NCBI GenBank assembly: GCA_965219565.1
Contig: OZ244780.1
Location: forward strand, 1,984,001 to 2,048,000
Length of the DNA stretch: 64,000 bases
Origin: DAOUJI01 sp965219565
Lineage (GTDB): Bacteria; Chloroflexota; Dehalococcoidia; Lucifugimonadales; JAGWBF01
Reading direction: 5' to 3'
In this document: piece by piece, positions 34,098 to 42,719 of the stretch
Position numbering within the stretch: position 1 is the stretch's first letter
Layout of the letters: each line of letters begins with the position of its first letter
Position numbers and translations under genes: made by a program
The notes under the pieces: model-generated
Database searches by the model: none
Seen by the model: only the letters and a program-made list of their open reading frames with translations
What the model was told of the DNA's origin: nothing

Positions 34098-34478
34098 TTA
34101 TATTTGGCGGCCGACGACGTAACCCAGTCCCACCGCAGCCAGTCCCGCCGCTAAGCTCACCCCTACGTTCATAACAGCCGTATGAATCGAGCCTTCTTTG
34201 GCCAAATCGAACGTAGCCCACATCAAGGTGGAGAAGGTGGTGAAGCTGCCCAGGAACCCGACGGACAGGAGAAGCAGCACGTCGAGGTTGAAATTGCTCC
34301 GGTTCAACGCCATGGCAAAGAGAATCCCCAGAGCAAAGCTGCCAACAATGTTGGCCGTCATGGTGGCTCCGATGGGAGACCACTTGAGTTCCGTGAAGAG
34401 AACGTTGACGCCGTAGCGGGCGAGCGCCCCTCCGGCGCCGCCGCCAATCACCAGTAGGACTTCTTTCAACGCTCCCAC
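34098..34478 (-). CDS. fluC: Fluoride channel FluC (CrcB)
   Basis: 126 residues with four membrane helices. Family landmarks are GGAGGALARYG, an Asn in the second helix region (TANIVGSFALG), and GFLGSFTTFST, whose Phe/Ser/Thr residues line the double-barrelled fluoride pathway. It lowers cytoplasmic fluoride. The start is a GTG lying inside the end of the MFS gene (13-base overlap), so it is translationally coupled. No fluoride riboswitch is seen upstream. The pairing with an MFS carrier and nearby oxygenases could reflect handling of fluorinated compounds, which is speculation. Confidence 0.93.
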   Translation of the reverse strand: MGALKEVLLVIGGGAGGALARYGVNVLFTELKWSPIGATMTANIVGSFALGILFAMALNRSNFNLDVLLLLSVGFLGSFTTFSTLMWATFDLAKEGSIHTAVMNVGVSLAAGLAAVGLGYVVGRQI

Positions 34479-35854
34479 CCGTCTTGGTCAGGACCCTCAG
34501 ACTGCGGTTCCCTCGGAATGTTCCTGACGTTCGACTCCGGGTTTGGAGCGGGGGGCCTCCTTGCCATCAGGAATAGGAATCCCCCGAATAGCGTGATGCC
34601 TATCATGACCTCTATGGGAAGAATAAACCCGCCTTCACCCACGTGGTCCCTATACCGGGCCGTTAGCAGAGGGGCCGCGATTAACGTCACGCTCATAAAC
34701 ATCATCGAGAGACCTAGAATCACCGGGAACGACTTTCGACCAAAATAGTCGCCGCGTATAGCTGTGACCAAGGGACCTCTCAGTCCATTGCCAAGGCCGA
34801 ACAGCACCGCAAAAACGAAGGCCATTTCCGCCGTGTGAGTCCTGGTTATGGCGAGAGCCGAGCAGCCCATGATAATCGTAGCCACGAATATTATCACGTT
34901 CTTGGGAAGCCGGTCCCCCAGGTACCCGCCGACGATTTGAAAAATGGTCCAGACCACCAGATAGGTGATTATCACCCTCGCCGCCAACTGAGTTGTAAGT
35001 CCATCACTGGCTTCGTAGTCCTTAAATATGAGGGTAAGGTTAGCGACGATGGTCACGACAAGCGCCGTGGTCAGGGCGTGGCCCGACGCAAGGTACCAGA
35101 ACGAGCTCGTCCTCAATGCCTGGCGGACCGTGAAGGACGGTTCCCCAGGCATTAACTCAAGAGCTGACGACGTCGAACCGGCCCCGACGTCTTGACTCGC
35201 ACCAGTGTAACGGACGTCGGGCTGCTCGCCGGAGTCCTCAGGCCGGTTCTTGATGAAGAAATACATAGGAGCTGTTATCAGCAACAACACGACGCCGATC
35301 ACCCTGGCAGTTTCCCTCCAGGAATTGGCTTCGTCCGGATCTATCGCCCAAGCAAGGGCGAAAAGAATCGGAATCGCCATCATCCTCGTGATGACGCTGG
35401 AAATTCCCATGGCGATGGATCGTTTTCGCACGAACCAGTGGTTGATGGTTGTCATGATGGCGAGCCATGCGCCAACCCCTATTCCCGTGGATATCAGGAT
35501 GTAAGATAAATAGAAGAACCAGAGGTTATCAGTAAAGCTGAAGAGTATCCACCCTGTTCCCATGATGGACATCCCTATCAGCACCATGCGCCGGGCGCCC
35601 CATTTGGAGGTCAACCACCCCTCCACCGGCCCCATCAAGCCGCCTTCCATGCGAGCGAATATCCAAGCCAGGTTGAGTTGCGTTACGGTCCATCCGAATT
35701 CGTTCTGTAACGCTACGTTCCAAAGGCTCAGCGCTTCGAAGTAAGGAGCGATGACTATAGCCAGGAAGACACCCGATACGCCGACCAGCCACCAGCCGTA
35801 GAAAACACTGCCCGAACGGCGGAACCCCAGTATTTGCTGAACCAGCTGAGCCAT
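34466..35854 (-). CDS. MFS transporter (oxalate/formate- or monocarboxylate-type)
   Basis: 462 residues, twelve predicted membrane helices with a long central loop (about 205-240, acidic and Gly/Ser-rich). Motif-A-like loops are GWLTSKWGARRMV and GGYLGDRLPKNV. The FYGWWLVGVSGVF opening is typical of OFA/MCT-like carriers that move small organic anions. The C-terminal tail is soluble and proline-rich. It is followed by the overlapping fluC gene. The substrate is not known; a carboxylate is likely given the neighbouring catabolic genes. Confidence 0.9.
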   Translation of the reverse strand: MAQLVQQILGFRRSGSVFYGWWLVGVSGVFLAIVIAPYFEALSLWNVALQNEFGWTVTQLNLAWIFARMEGGLMGPVEGWLTSKWGARRMVLIGMSIMGTGWILFSFTDNLWFFYLSYILISTGIGVGAWLAIMTTINHWFVRKRSIAMGISSVITRMMAIPILFALAWAIDPDEANSWRETARVIGVVLLLITAPMYFFIKNRPEDSGEQPDVRYTGASQDVGAGSTSSALELMPGEPSFTVRQALRTSSFWYLASGHALTTALVVTIVANLTLIFKDYEASDGLTTQLAARVIITYLVVWTIFQIVGGYLGDRLPKNVIIFVATIIMGCSALAITRTHTAEMAFVFAVLFGLGNGLRGPLVTAIRGDYFGRKSFPVILGLSMMFMSVTLIAAPLLTARYRDHVGEGGFILPIEVMIGITLFGGFLFLMARRPPAPNPESNVRNIPREPQSEGPDQDGWER

Positions 35855-35988
35855 CAGGCCCCTATTCTATACCTTTGGCGGATAGTGCGTCGTAGCGGCG
35901 GCTTGAGACGTTTTCCGGGGCACAGGTTAGTTGTCATAACTATACTGTAATGCGTTCCAGACTCTGCTCAGTCCGGAATCACGGAAAA

Positions 35989-36010
35989 GCGCCTGCTTTG
36001 CAGCAGGCGC
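35989..36010 (-). terminator. Rho-independent terminator after LLM gene
   Basis: A perfect 9-bp stem (GCGCCTGCT/AGCAGGCGC) with a four-base loop, 28 bases past the stop of the minus-strand monooxygenase. On that strand it is followed by TTTTCC. Confidence 0.7.
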
Positions 36011-36037
36011 CTTCTCATTCCGCAGTCAGTTCACCCT

Positions 36038-37171
36038 CTAGGTCTTGGGAACGCCTGTTATGGGGTCCAGCACAGGGTCCTCGTGGAGGGCGGGCAGGAC
36101 CTCTTTGGCGAAAAGCTCAAGGCTCTTTCTGGCTTTCTCGGCGGGCATGCCTCCGAACCGGGACATGCCGAACATCTCGATGGGTTTGACGTACTCCTGG
36201 ATTCTGCGCAGCTTCGCCAAGCACTGCTCAGGGGTGCCGATGACCTGGGTGTCGTCCTGATGGGCCCTGGGGTCGCCCCTGTTGATCCGTTCTGCCGCGT
36301 CGGCGTACGCCTCGTATCCCTTGGTGGCGCGGAAGTGGGTCGCCTCGTCGAACTCATAGTGCCTGGTGGCCGTCCAGTTCATGTTGGGCATGAACTCTTT
36401 GACGCCCTGCTCGACTTCGGCCTCGGTCTCCGCGCAGTACATGAAACAGCCTACCGCGGGATTTCGGGGGACCAGTCCCTTTTCGATACGCGTGGAGTTG
36501 TAGAAGTCCAAGTCCTTGATATGGTCTTCCCATGCCTTTTGGGGAATGATCATGAGCCCTGCGCCCGATTCGGCGGCGGCCTCGATGCTCGCGTTGGTGA
36601 TGGACGAGATGTATATCCGTTCAGGCAGGTCTTTGGACAACGGCTGAGGCCGTATGCTCATCTCGGGAACCTTGAAGATGTTCCCATCGTAGGAGAACCG
36701 TTCCTGGCTCAGGGCAAGCGTGATAATCTCCTGGGCTTCCTTGAAGCGCTCCCTGGACTCGGACATGGGGATGTTGAAGGTCTCGAACTCCACTCTGGCG
36801 GCGCCTCTGCCGAACCCCAACGTAATGGGACGCCCCTTCAGCATCACGTCCAGCATGGCAATTTGCTCGGCCACTCGAATAGGATCGTGCCACGGCAGCA
36901 CCACCACCATAGTAGCCATGCCCACCTTCTCGGTCCGTCCGGCGAAGTAGGTCAGGAACTGGAGGGCGTCGGGCATCAGTTCGTAGGGGGTGAAATGGTG
37001 CTCAGTGGCCCAGATAGCGTCATACCCCAAGCTCTCCGACAAGTCGGCCAGATCCAGGTCTTCCTGGAAAATTTCATGGTCCTGTTGAATGGGAGGCTTG
37101 GAGAAGTCCCCCGCCAAATACCGGTCCCAGTCCGTGTAGTTTTGCGCAAAAACGGATACTCCGAATTTCAT
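36038..37171 (-). CDS. Luciferase-like flavin-dependent monooxygenase (LLM)
   Basis: 377 residues, start well supported by AAGGAGG eight bases upstream. Luciferase-type TIM barrel with EHHFTPYELMPDALQFL, VVVLPWHDPIRVAEQIAMLD and LGFGRGAARVEF. It is a paralogue of the protein at 28509-29687, sharing most of the flavin-site segments but differing in the 270-320 region, which is shorter here. Likely an FMNH2/O2-dependent oxidation of an organic compound. The nitroreductase-family gene 66 bases upstream on the same strand could supply reduced flavin. A strong terminator follows. Confidence 0.94.
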   Translation of the reverse strand: MKFGVSVFAQNYTDWDRYLAGDFSKPPIQQDHEIFQEDLDLADLSESLGYDAIWATEHHFTPYELMPDALQFLTYFAGRTEKVGMATMVVVLPWHDPIRVAEQIAMLDVMLKGRPITLGFGRGAARVEFETFNIPMSESRERFKEAQEIITLALSQERFSYDGNIFKVPEMSIRPQPLSKDLPERIYISSITNASIEAAAESGAGLMIIPQKAWEDHIKDLDFYNSTRIEKGLVPRNPAVGCFMYCAETEAEVEQGVKEFMPNMNWTATRHYEFDEATHFRATKGYEAYADAAERINRGDPRAHQDDTQVIGTPEQCLAKLRRIQEYVKPIEMFGMSRFGGMPAEKARKSLELFAKEVLPALHEDPVLDPITGVPKT

Positions 37172-37237
37172 TGCCGCTGCCTCCTTAACGATTGAGTAGC
37201 TTGGCTAAATTCATCGAACGACCTAGGAAGACTGCGC

Positions 37238-37822
37238 TCACCACTTGTCGAAGTGAGTCACCTCTTCCACGGACCGACGGTTGTTGGGACCGTATTTTAC
37301 GCCGTCGGGATAACCCAACGGGAGAAGGCATATAGTCTCCCAGTCGTCGGGCATCCCCAGGTCCCGTTTCAACTCCTCTTCAAAGGACTTCTGGCGTGTC
37401 ACGAGCGCGCTGGCCAGACCAAGACCGCGGGCGGCCAGAAGTATGTTCTGCACCGTCGGGTATATGGAGGAACCCGCCGGGCCGGCGCCGGCTTTGGTCT
37501 GCTGGCACACGAGAATGTAGGCCGGAACGTCTTCCATGTGCTCAGCCAAGTGTAAGGCTCCCCGGTACATGATTGTCTCGGATTTGTTGAGGTTCGGCGG
37601 TGGAGTGATGGGATGCTGCCGGGAATATTCCCCGATCTTCCTCCGCAGTTCAGCGTCTCTGATTACCACGAATCCCCAACCTTGAGAATTGCTGCCGCTT
37701 GGAGCTCTGATTCCGGCGTCCAATATCTTCCAAATCAGGTTGTCATCCACTGGGTCGGGCTTGAAATACCGCAGAGCCCTTTGGGAGTAGATAGCTTCAA
37801 ACAGGCCGATGTCCTCTGCCAT
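37238..37822 (-). CDS. Nitroreductase-family flavoprotein
   Basis: 194 residues of the FMN-dependent nitroreductase fold. Visible features are the SQRALRYFKPDPV start, the PSGSNSQGWGFVVI FMN-binding segment, a long helix with AARGLGLAS, and the C-terminal LPLGYPD. These homodimers reduce nitroaromatics, quinones or flavins with NAD(P)H. The position just before a luciferase-like monooxygenase on the same strand suggests a role as its flavin reductase, but this is inference. AAAGGAGG precedes the ATG. Confidence 0.92.
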   Translation of the reverse strand: MAEDIGLFEAIYSQRALRYFKPDPVDDNLIWKILDAGIRAPSGSNSQGWGFVVIRDAELRRKIGEYSRQHPITPPPNLNKSETIMYRGALHLAEHMEDVPAYILVCQQTKAGAGPAGSSIYPTVQNILLAARGLGLASALVTRQKSFEEELKRDLGMPDDWETICLLPLGYPDGVKYGPNNRRSVEEVTHFDKW

Positions 37823-37977
37823 GCCAGTCCTCCTTTCGGTCCATTCGGCAACATATTACTCCCAAGCCAACATCGTGTCCAATTTATGCCTCTTCCTGCC
37901 CGTGGCTCCCCTATTCCTGGGAGCGCTTCCACAGGCTTATCGGCTTCAAAGATGTGATAAGAGCCTATGCGGGCGTC

Positions 37978-38007
37978 TTGGGGTATAGAAACAACGACGA
38001 TTATAAT
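37978..38007 (+). promoter_or_regulatory. Promoter for acidic hypothetical protein
   Basis: TATAAT at 38002-38007 with TTGGGG at 37978-37983 (18-base spacing). A pyrimidine-rich leader and a near-perfect AAAGGAGGT ribosome binding site at 38041-38049 follow. Confidence 0.5.
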
Positions 38008-38054
38008 CACTGTGTATTTCTATTTTTCTTTTTCTCATCCAAAGGAGGTTCAAG

Positions 38055-38738
38055 GTGACCGATTCAGGAAGGATTCTTCAAGCATCCAAAGTCTTCGGCC
38101 AGTTCGAAGAAATCAGGGACGGCAATCTCATGCTGTCCAACGGCTCAGAGGAAGGTCCCGAGGCTGTCTCGCCCCACTTTGAGATGACCATAGACTTCGT
38201 CGACGAGTGGTTGGGGCGGAACGTCGAGGCCCTTATCATCAACAACGTTTGCATCCGGTTGACCGACAAGGAAAACGGCCTGGCTTACCCCGAAGCGGCC
38301 ACGTTCCCGACGATGGAAGCCGCTGAGGAACCCGACGAAGCCTCGATTATCGACGCCCACGAGCACGACGACGACAGCGAGCAGGCCGAAGTTTCTGCCG
38401 AGGCTCCGGTCATGGAGGTCGCTGAGGACAACGAGGAAGAGGAAGCGGCCACCGAAGTTCCGGCGATTGCCGCCTTCGAACTTTCCAGACAAGCCCCGGT
38501 GATTGAGGCCGTCGAGGCCGAAGAGGAAGAGGTACAGGCAGAGGAGCAGGCGGAACTCCCCAGCTTTGCTGCCCAAGTTGAAAGCGACGACACAAAACGC
38601 ATCGTGTGGCCTCCATTCGAAGAGGAGGAGGCGCCGCCTGTGGAGACGCCTTCTCACTCCTATGCGCTGTCTCAGTCCAGTTCCGAGCCCAAGACAGACG
38701 ATTATCGGAACCGCGAGACAGAGCACTTCCGCTTTTAA
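38055..38738 (+). CDS. Hypothetical acidic protein with low-complexity Glu/Ala tail
   Basis: 227 residues from a GTG with an excellent AAAGGAGGT site seven bases upstream. Residues 1-80 look folded (QASKVFGQFEEIRDGNLML, then FVDEWLGRNVEALIINNVCIRLT). Residues 85-200 are a strongly acidic Glu/Ala/Val-rich stretch with imperfect repeats such as EAPVMEVAED and APVIEAVEAEEEE, probably disordered. The end is charged and polar. No signal peptide or membrane helix. I do not recognise the family. The strong promoter and ribosome binding site imply abundant expression. Confidence 0.75.
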   Translation: MTDSGRILQASKVFGQFEEIRDGNLMLSNGSEEGPEAVSPHFEMTIDFVDEWLGRNVEALIINNVCIRLTDKENGLAYPEAATFPTMEAAEEPDEASIIDAHEHDDDSEQAEVSAEAPVMEVAEDNEEEEAATEVPAIAAFELSRQAPVIEAVEAEEEEVQAEEQAELPSFAAQVESDDTKRIVWPPFEEEEAPPVETPSHSYALSQSSSEPKTDDYRNRETEHFRF

Positions 38739-38816
38739 GGCTAACCGAAGTCAGACCAGCCCTCCCTAGGGGCGGCCTCTACCCGTTCGTCCAACAGGCT
38801 CTTGATGCGCGTCGCT

Positions 38817-38846
38817 TGGCCGTGTTCATGTCTGACGTGGTATAGT
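38817..38846 (+). promoter_or_regulatory. Promoter for NHL-repeat gene
   Basis: TTGGCG at 38817-38822 and TATAGT at 38841-38846 with 18-base spacing, 62 bases before the ATG at 38909. Confidence 0.45.
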
Positions 38847-38908
38847 GTCCGAGAGCTTTTGGCATAAGCTGCCGTTTTACATAAAGCTGTTTCGGAGGCG
38901 TTTGAGAC

Positions 38909-39853
38909 ATGACTATGCGACTAGGCCAAGGAAGCCACGTTTTCGAGCCCGTGCCGGACTGGGAGAAGCTGCCCCAGGGTTGGAATTTCCAGGAATGCCC
39001 GGGAGTTGCAGTGGACTCCCAAGACAACGTGTACGTGTTGACCAGGGGTGAGCACCCCATCATCGTTTTCGACCGTGACGGCAACTTCATCAGGTCTTTC
39101 GGCGAAGGACTTTTCAGCGACAGGACTCACGGACTCTATATTTCAGACGACGACCGGGTGGTCGCCGCCGACGACGGCATTCACACTGTGCAAATATTCA
39201 CCCTGGAGGGTGAGAAGCTGATGGAGATCGGAGAGAGGGAAAACCCGGCGCCCAAGTGGTCCGGCCAACCCTTCAACCGCCCCACCTCCGGCGCCATAAG
39301 GTCAGCCAACGGAGACTTCTACATATCCGACGGGTACGGAAACTCCCGCATCCACGTCTACTCGCCTCAGGGCGAGTACAAGTTTTCCTGGGGAGAGCCG
39401 GGCATCGACGCCGGTCAGTTCATACGCCCCCACAACATAGCCGTCGATGAGAATGACCGCATATACGTGGTGGACCGGGAAGCCCACCGCATCCAATTAT
39501 TCGACCCCGAGGGGAACTTCCTGACCATGTGGAACAACATCCACCGTCCCGACGCAATGGTGCTGCGCCACGGCCACATCTATGTGGGCGAGCTCAACGG
39601 CATGGGGGGAGTGGATGACGCCCCAGGCCTGGGACACAGGGTCAGCATCTACGACCTGGAAGGGAACATGGTCTCCCGTTTCGGTGACCCTGAAGAGGGG
39701 GAGGAGCTCCACCAGTTCATAGCTCCCCACGGCATCGCAGTAGACTCACGGGGTGACTTGTACGTCAGCGAGGTTTCCTTCACCATCCGCGGCCAGCACA
39801 GGAACCCGCCTCAGGAACTGAAGAGCCTCCGCAAGTTCCGCCTAGCGACGTAG
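38909..39853 (+). CDS. NHL-repeat six-bladed beta-propeller protein
   Basis: 314 residues built of repeated NHL-type blades: GVAVDSQDNVYVLTRGEHPIIVFDRDGN, HNIAVDENDRIYVVDREAHRIQLFDPEGN, HGIAVDSRGDLYVSEVS and others, each with the V(D)xxxxVYV...xIxxFDxxGxF pattern. No signal peptide is seen, so it is probably cytoplasmic. The fold is shared with amidating lyases and with sensory propellers, and no catalytic set can be assigned. GGAGG stands ten bases before the ATG. Its stop is convergent with the PIN gene. Confidence 0.88.
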   Translation: MTMRLGQGSHVFEPVPDWEKLPQGWNFQECPGVAVDSQDNVYVLTRGEHPIIVFDRDGNFIRSFGEGLFSDRTHGLYISDDDRVVAADDGIHTVQIFTLEGEKLMEIGERENPAPKWSGQPFNRPTSGAIRSANGDFYISDGYGNSRIHVYSPQGEYKFSWGEPGIDAGQFIRPHNIAVDENDRIYVVDREAHRIQLFDPEGNFLTMWNNIHRPDAMVLRHGHIYVGELNGMGGVDDAPGLGHRVSIYDLEGNMVSRFGDPEEGEELHQFIAPHGIAVDSRGDLYVSEVSFTIRGQHRNPPQELKSLRKFRLAT

Positions 39854-39924
39854 GCCGCCGGATAGCGGCACCCCCTAGAGCTTCTGGACACGTGCCGCTC
39901 CGTGGCTGTCTTGAAGAGCCGCCT

Positions 39925-40354
39925 CTACCGGTCGACCAACTCGATGCGGTCGACGTAACGCCGGAAGTCTGAGGAGTTGAACGTAAGCAGCCTGCGCTCG
40001 CCGTGAGCCAGCATGGTCGCAACTATGTTGGCATCGTGAATCTGGCGCCCTCTTACTGGGACTTCACGACAGAGGTCAAGCAGCGCACTAGTCACTTCTG
40101 GACCGTCCTCCAACACCTCAAAGCCGTGGACCAGTCTATACGCGTCACGCGTCGTGCAACGCTTCTTCCAGGGTGATGTCGATAGGCCAAGTCTGAGGCC
40201 GAGTGACGACCGACAGGTATTCGCGCACGACCTGTCTGCTTATTCTGACAGGTTCGGAGTCTCTAAAGGCACGTTCCAGGCTCGCCCTCGCAACGTCGTG
40301 CCCCGGAGCGGTAAGCACACGGGAGTACACGAGGACGTTAGTGTCTATGAACAC
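39925..40354 (-). pseudogene. VapC-like PIN-domain toxin, frameshifted by 7-bp duplication
   Basis: The first 69 codons (from ATG 40354) encode FIDTNVLVYSR with the first PIN Asp and VVREYLSVV with the conserved Glu, then hit TGA at 40147-40145. The rest of the domain continues in another frame down to 39925 and carries RGRQIHDANIVATM and LTFNSSDF with the remaining acidic residues. At the junction the heptamer GACGCGT is present twice in tandem (40153-40140). Removing one copy joins the two frames into a single protein of about 139 residues with no other defect. It is a toxin-type RNase gene, probably inactive as written. It begins four bases after the DUF7662 gene. Confidence 0.8.
40140..40153 (-). 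repeat. 7-bp tandem duplication inside PIN gene
   Basis: GACGCGT twice head to tail on the minus strand. Two copies shift the reading frame by one, while one copy would restore it, so it could act as a slippage switch. Confidence 0.85.
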
Positions 40355-40358
40355 CGGG

Positions 40359-40760
40359 CTAAACCCTGTCCCGGTAGATGTCCTCTCGTCTAAGGGTCAA
40401 GCCTTTCGGCCATACTGCCGTGAGGTGGACGGGCCAGACAGCATCCAGAATCGGCGTGGGAACGGAGCCAGGCCGCTTCCGTCTGAGCAACAGAGTCTCA
40501 GCATACATGTCGACCTCTGCCGTCTCCCATCCGGCAGCGCACCAAGCGAGGGCATGGCTGTGGCCGTCGCCGCTCTGATTTGCCCACCATGGTCGGTGAA
40601 GGCGGGCAGACGGGGGCAGGTGGAAACCAATGATTGCTTCGATTTCGCTGAAGGTGGTCCTCCACTCCTGTACCTCAAGACCGCAAAGGTGACTATAAAG
40701 TCTCCGGTACTTGCCCCGGAGCGCCGTCTCTCGATGACTTTGGTGTTGCTCTATCGACAT
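40359..40760 (-). CDS. DUF7662-type protein, probable partner (antitoxin) of the PIN toxin
   Basis: 133 residues. The central part YRRLYSHLCGLEVQEWRTTFSEIEAIIGFHLPPSARLHRPWW matches the pattern of DUF7662-like domains, which have a conserved FxEIExIIGxxLPxSA helix and a WWxN segment, usually small nucleic-acid-binding-like modules. The C-terminal part (PILDAVWPVHLT...LRREDIYRDRV) is extended and charged, as expected for an antitoxin tail that wraps its toxin. It precedes a VapC-like PIN gene by four bases in the same direction, the usual antitoxin-toxin order. The antitoxin role is inference. Confidence 0.65.
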   Translation of the reverse strand: MSIEQHQSHRETALRGKYRRLYSHLCGLEVQEWRTTFSEIEAIIGFHLPPSARLHRPWWANQSGDGHSHALAWCAAGWETAEVDMYAETLLLRRKRPGSVPTPILDAVWPVHLTAVWPKGLTLRREDIYRDRV

Positions 40761-40800
40761 TCCGTCTCCAGCGCCCCCACCGGGACTTCAGGGACTCCCG

Positions 40801-41739
40801 TTAGAAGATGGCCAGGGGGTTGACGGGGGAGCCGGTGGCCTTGTCCCATCGGAGGGGGGCCACCAGGAACATGAAGTCCCAACGGCCCAGCTTCTGGCAC
40901 ATCTCCGTCAGCTGCTCGCAGTTGGCAGCGTCTATGAGCCACAGGCCCATAAACACGATCCCGACTACGTGAATGGGCCCTCCGGGATTCGTGTACCCGC
41001 TGGGGCTCACGTCCTGGGATGCGTCGGCAACCAGCAGCGACACGCCCCGCTCCTTTAGCCACGGCAGACATGCGGCATGCAGACCGGGCCTGTCCGGGGT
41101 GTCCAGAGGCCCAGCTTCCTGACGCCGCTTGTACCATCCCAACCGTACAATCAGTGCGTCTCCTTCGGTCACCTTGACGCCCTGGGCGGCTTCCGCTGCG
41201 TCCAAGTCCTCGGGGAAGACGGGTTCGCCGGCCTCCAGCCAGTCCTTACCCTTAAGCTTGGCAATGTCCAACAACACGCCTCGCGTGACCACCCCGTCCT
41301 TCACCAGCTCGATGCCGCCCTCGGCAGCCTTCTTCTGGACGCCTACTGAGTCCGCAGGCCGCCCGTTATACATCTGGCCGTCCCAGAACTGATGGCAGAT
41401 GGAGTCCAGATGGGTGATGGTGACACCGTGGTAGTAGAGGGCTATAAAGTCGGAAGCGCCTCCAGAACCCTTCTCAGGAGCCGCCTCTCCACTGCCTATC
41501 ATGTAGTGGACGGGAGGAATGCGGAAGGCGCCCAGGTCGGGCGCGATCTCAGGCACAATCAGCCGCGAACAGCTGACCGCCACGCCTTCTTTGACCAGGG
41601 CGCCCGCCTCCGCCTTCTTGGCTTCAGTAATCAGGTTCATGGTGCCGATTTCGTCGTCGTTTCCCCACCTGCCCCAGTTGCTGAGGGACTTCATGTAGCC
41701 CTGCACTTCCTGTTCGGTGGGGAGTTTTCTGGTTGTCAT
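40801..41739 (-). CDS. Cyclase-family (kynurenine formamidase-like) metal hydrolase, copy 4 of 4
   Basis: 312 residues of the cyclase family (PF04199). The metal-binding signature HxxxxxHxDxxxH is present at His104, His110, Asp112 and His116 (HGVTITHLDSICH). A GGAGG site precedes the ATG. Family members hydrolyse amide, lactone or related bonds, kynurenine formamidase and isatin hydrolase being the known examples; ring opening of a heterocycle is plausible here. This is the last gene of a tandem array of four paralogues that share the opening LSNWGRWGxDDExGTxNLIT and the ending GSPxNPLAIF. The DUF7662/PIN genes follow 40 bases later. Confidence 0.92.
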   Translation of the reverse strand: MTTRKLPTEQEVQGYMKSLSNWGRWGNDDEIGTMNLITEAKKAEAGALVKEGVAVSCSRLIVPEIAPDLGAFRIPPVHYMIGSGEAAPEKGSGGASDFIALYYHGVTITHLDSICHQFWDGQMYNGRPADSVGVQKKAAEGGIELVKDGVVTRGVLLDIAKLKGKDWLEAGEPVFPEDLDAAEAAQGVKVTEGDALIVRLGWYKRRQEAGPLDTPDRPGLHAACLPWLKERGVSLLVADASQDVSPSGYTNPGGPIHVVGIVFMGLWLIDAANCEQLTEMCQKLGRWDFMFLVAPLRWDKATGSPVNPLAIF

Positions 41740-41769
41740 AACATGGCCTCCGATCGCCCGCTGACGGTC

Positions 41770-42708
41770 CTAGAATATGGCCACGGGGTTGATTGGGGAG
41801 CCGGTGGCGTTCTTGAACACCAGCGGCGCCACCGTGAACATGAACTCCCATCTGCCCAGCCGTTCGCACACCTGGACCAACTCTTCGCAGTTCCCGGCGT
41901 CGATGAGCCAGAGGCCCATGTAGACGATTCCCACTTTGTGTATAGGCGGCGATACGTTGGGGTACTCCGGCGCGGGATGAACGTCCTGGGAGGCGTCGGC
42001 GAACAGGATGGAGACCCCCCGTTCACGCAGCCAGGGCAGCGTCTGGGCGTGAAGCCCCGGCCTCACGCCGCCAGCCATAGGTCCTTCCTCCAGCCTACGC
42101 TTGTACCAACCGAAGCGCAGGCACAATGCGTCACCCTCTTCCACACGGACTCCCTGGGCTTCCTCGGCGGCTTCCAGGTCGTCGGTGAAAACCGCCTCGC
42201 CGGGGTCAAGATAGTCCTTGCCCTTGAGCTTGGCGATGTCCAACAGCACCCCCCGTGTGACTACACCGTCCTTCACCTTGTCGACGCTGAGGGAACTGGC
42301 CCGCTCACGGACGTTGACCTCACGGGCCGGGCGGCCGTTGTACATTTGTCCGTCCCAAATCTGGTGGCACAGACTGTCCAGGTGGGTCACCGTAAGCCCG
42401 TGGAACGCGATGCCCAGGAAGTCGGAAGCGTACCCGTTGCCCTCTTCAGGGGTGACTTCACCCGTGTTGATCATGTAGTGCAGAGGCGGGATGCCCGTGA
42501 CGTCGGGCACTGCCGCTTCCGGAATGATGGGCCGAGCGCAGCTAACGCTCACGCCGTCCCGTATCAACCTGCCCGCCTGGGCGCGCTTTTCGGGCGTAAT
42601 GAGGTTCAGCGTGCCCAACTGGTCGTCGGCACCCCAGCGCCCCCAGTTGGACAGGGATGTCATATACCCGATGAGTTCTTCTTCAGTGGGTGTCTTACGG
42701 TCAGCCAT
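41770..42708 (-). CDS. Cyclase-family metal hydrolase, copy 3 of 4
   Basis: 312 residues from ATG 42708, fixed by AAGGAGG six bases upstream (the frame runs on to 42861 inside the next gene, which is not coding). The signature reads HGLTVTHLDSLCHQIWD. Compared with its neighbours the 125-145 region is different (REVNVRERASSLSVDKVKDG instead of the VGVQKKAxxGG type), so substrate preference may differ. The spacing to the adjacent cyclase genes is 11 and 30 bases, consistent with one transcript. Confidence 0.92.
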   Translation of the reverse strand: MADRKTPTEEELIGYMTSLSNWGRWGADDQLGTLNLITPEKRAQAGRLIRDGVSVSCARPIIPEAAVPDVTGIPPLHYMINTGEVTPEEGNGYASDFLGIAFHGLTVTHLDSLCHQIWDGQMYNGRPAREVNVRERASSLSVDKVKDGVVTRGVLLDIAKLKGKDYLDPGEAVFTDDLEAAEEAQGVRVEEGDALCLRFGWYKRRLEEGPMAGGVRPGLHAQTLPWLRERGVSILFADASQDVHPAPEYPNVSPPIHKVGIVYMGLWLIDAGNCEELVQVCERLGRWEFMFTVAPLVFKNATGSPINPVAIF

Positions 42709-42719
42709 ACAGGTCCTCC

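Noticed and set aside
34479..34600. Fluoride riboswitch before fluC
   Set aside because: The region is inside the MFS coding sequence and lacks the conserved riboswitch core.
36083..37195. 370-codon plus-strand frame opposite the LLM gene
   Set aside because: Antisense shadow; the minus-strand monooxygenase has clear family motifs and a good ribosome binding site.
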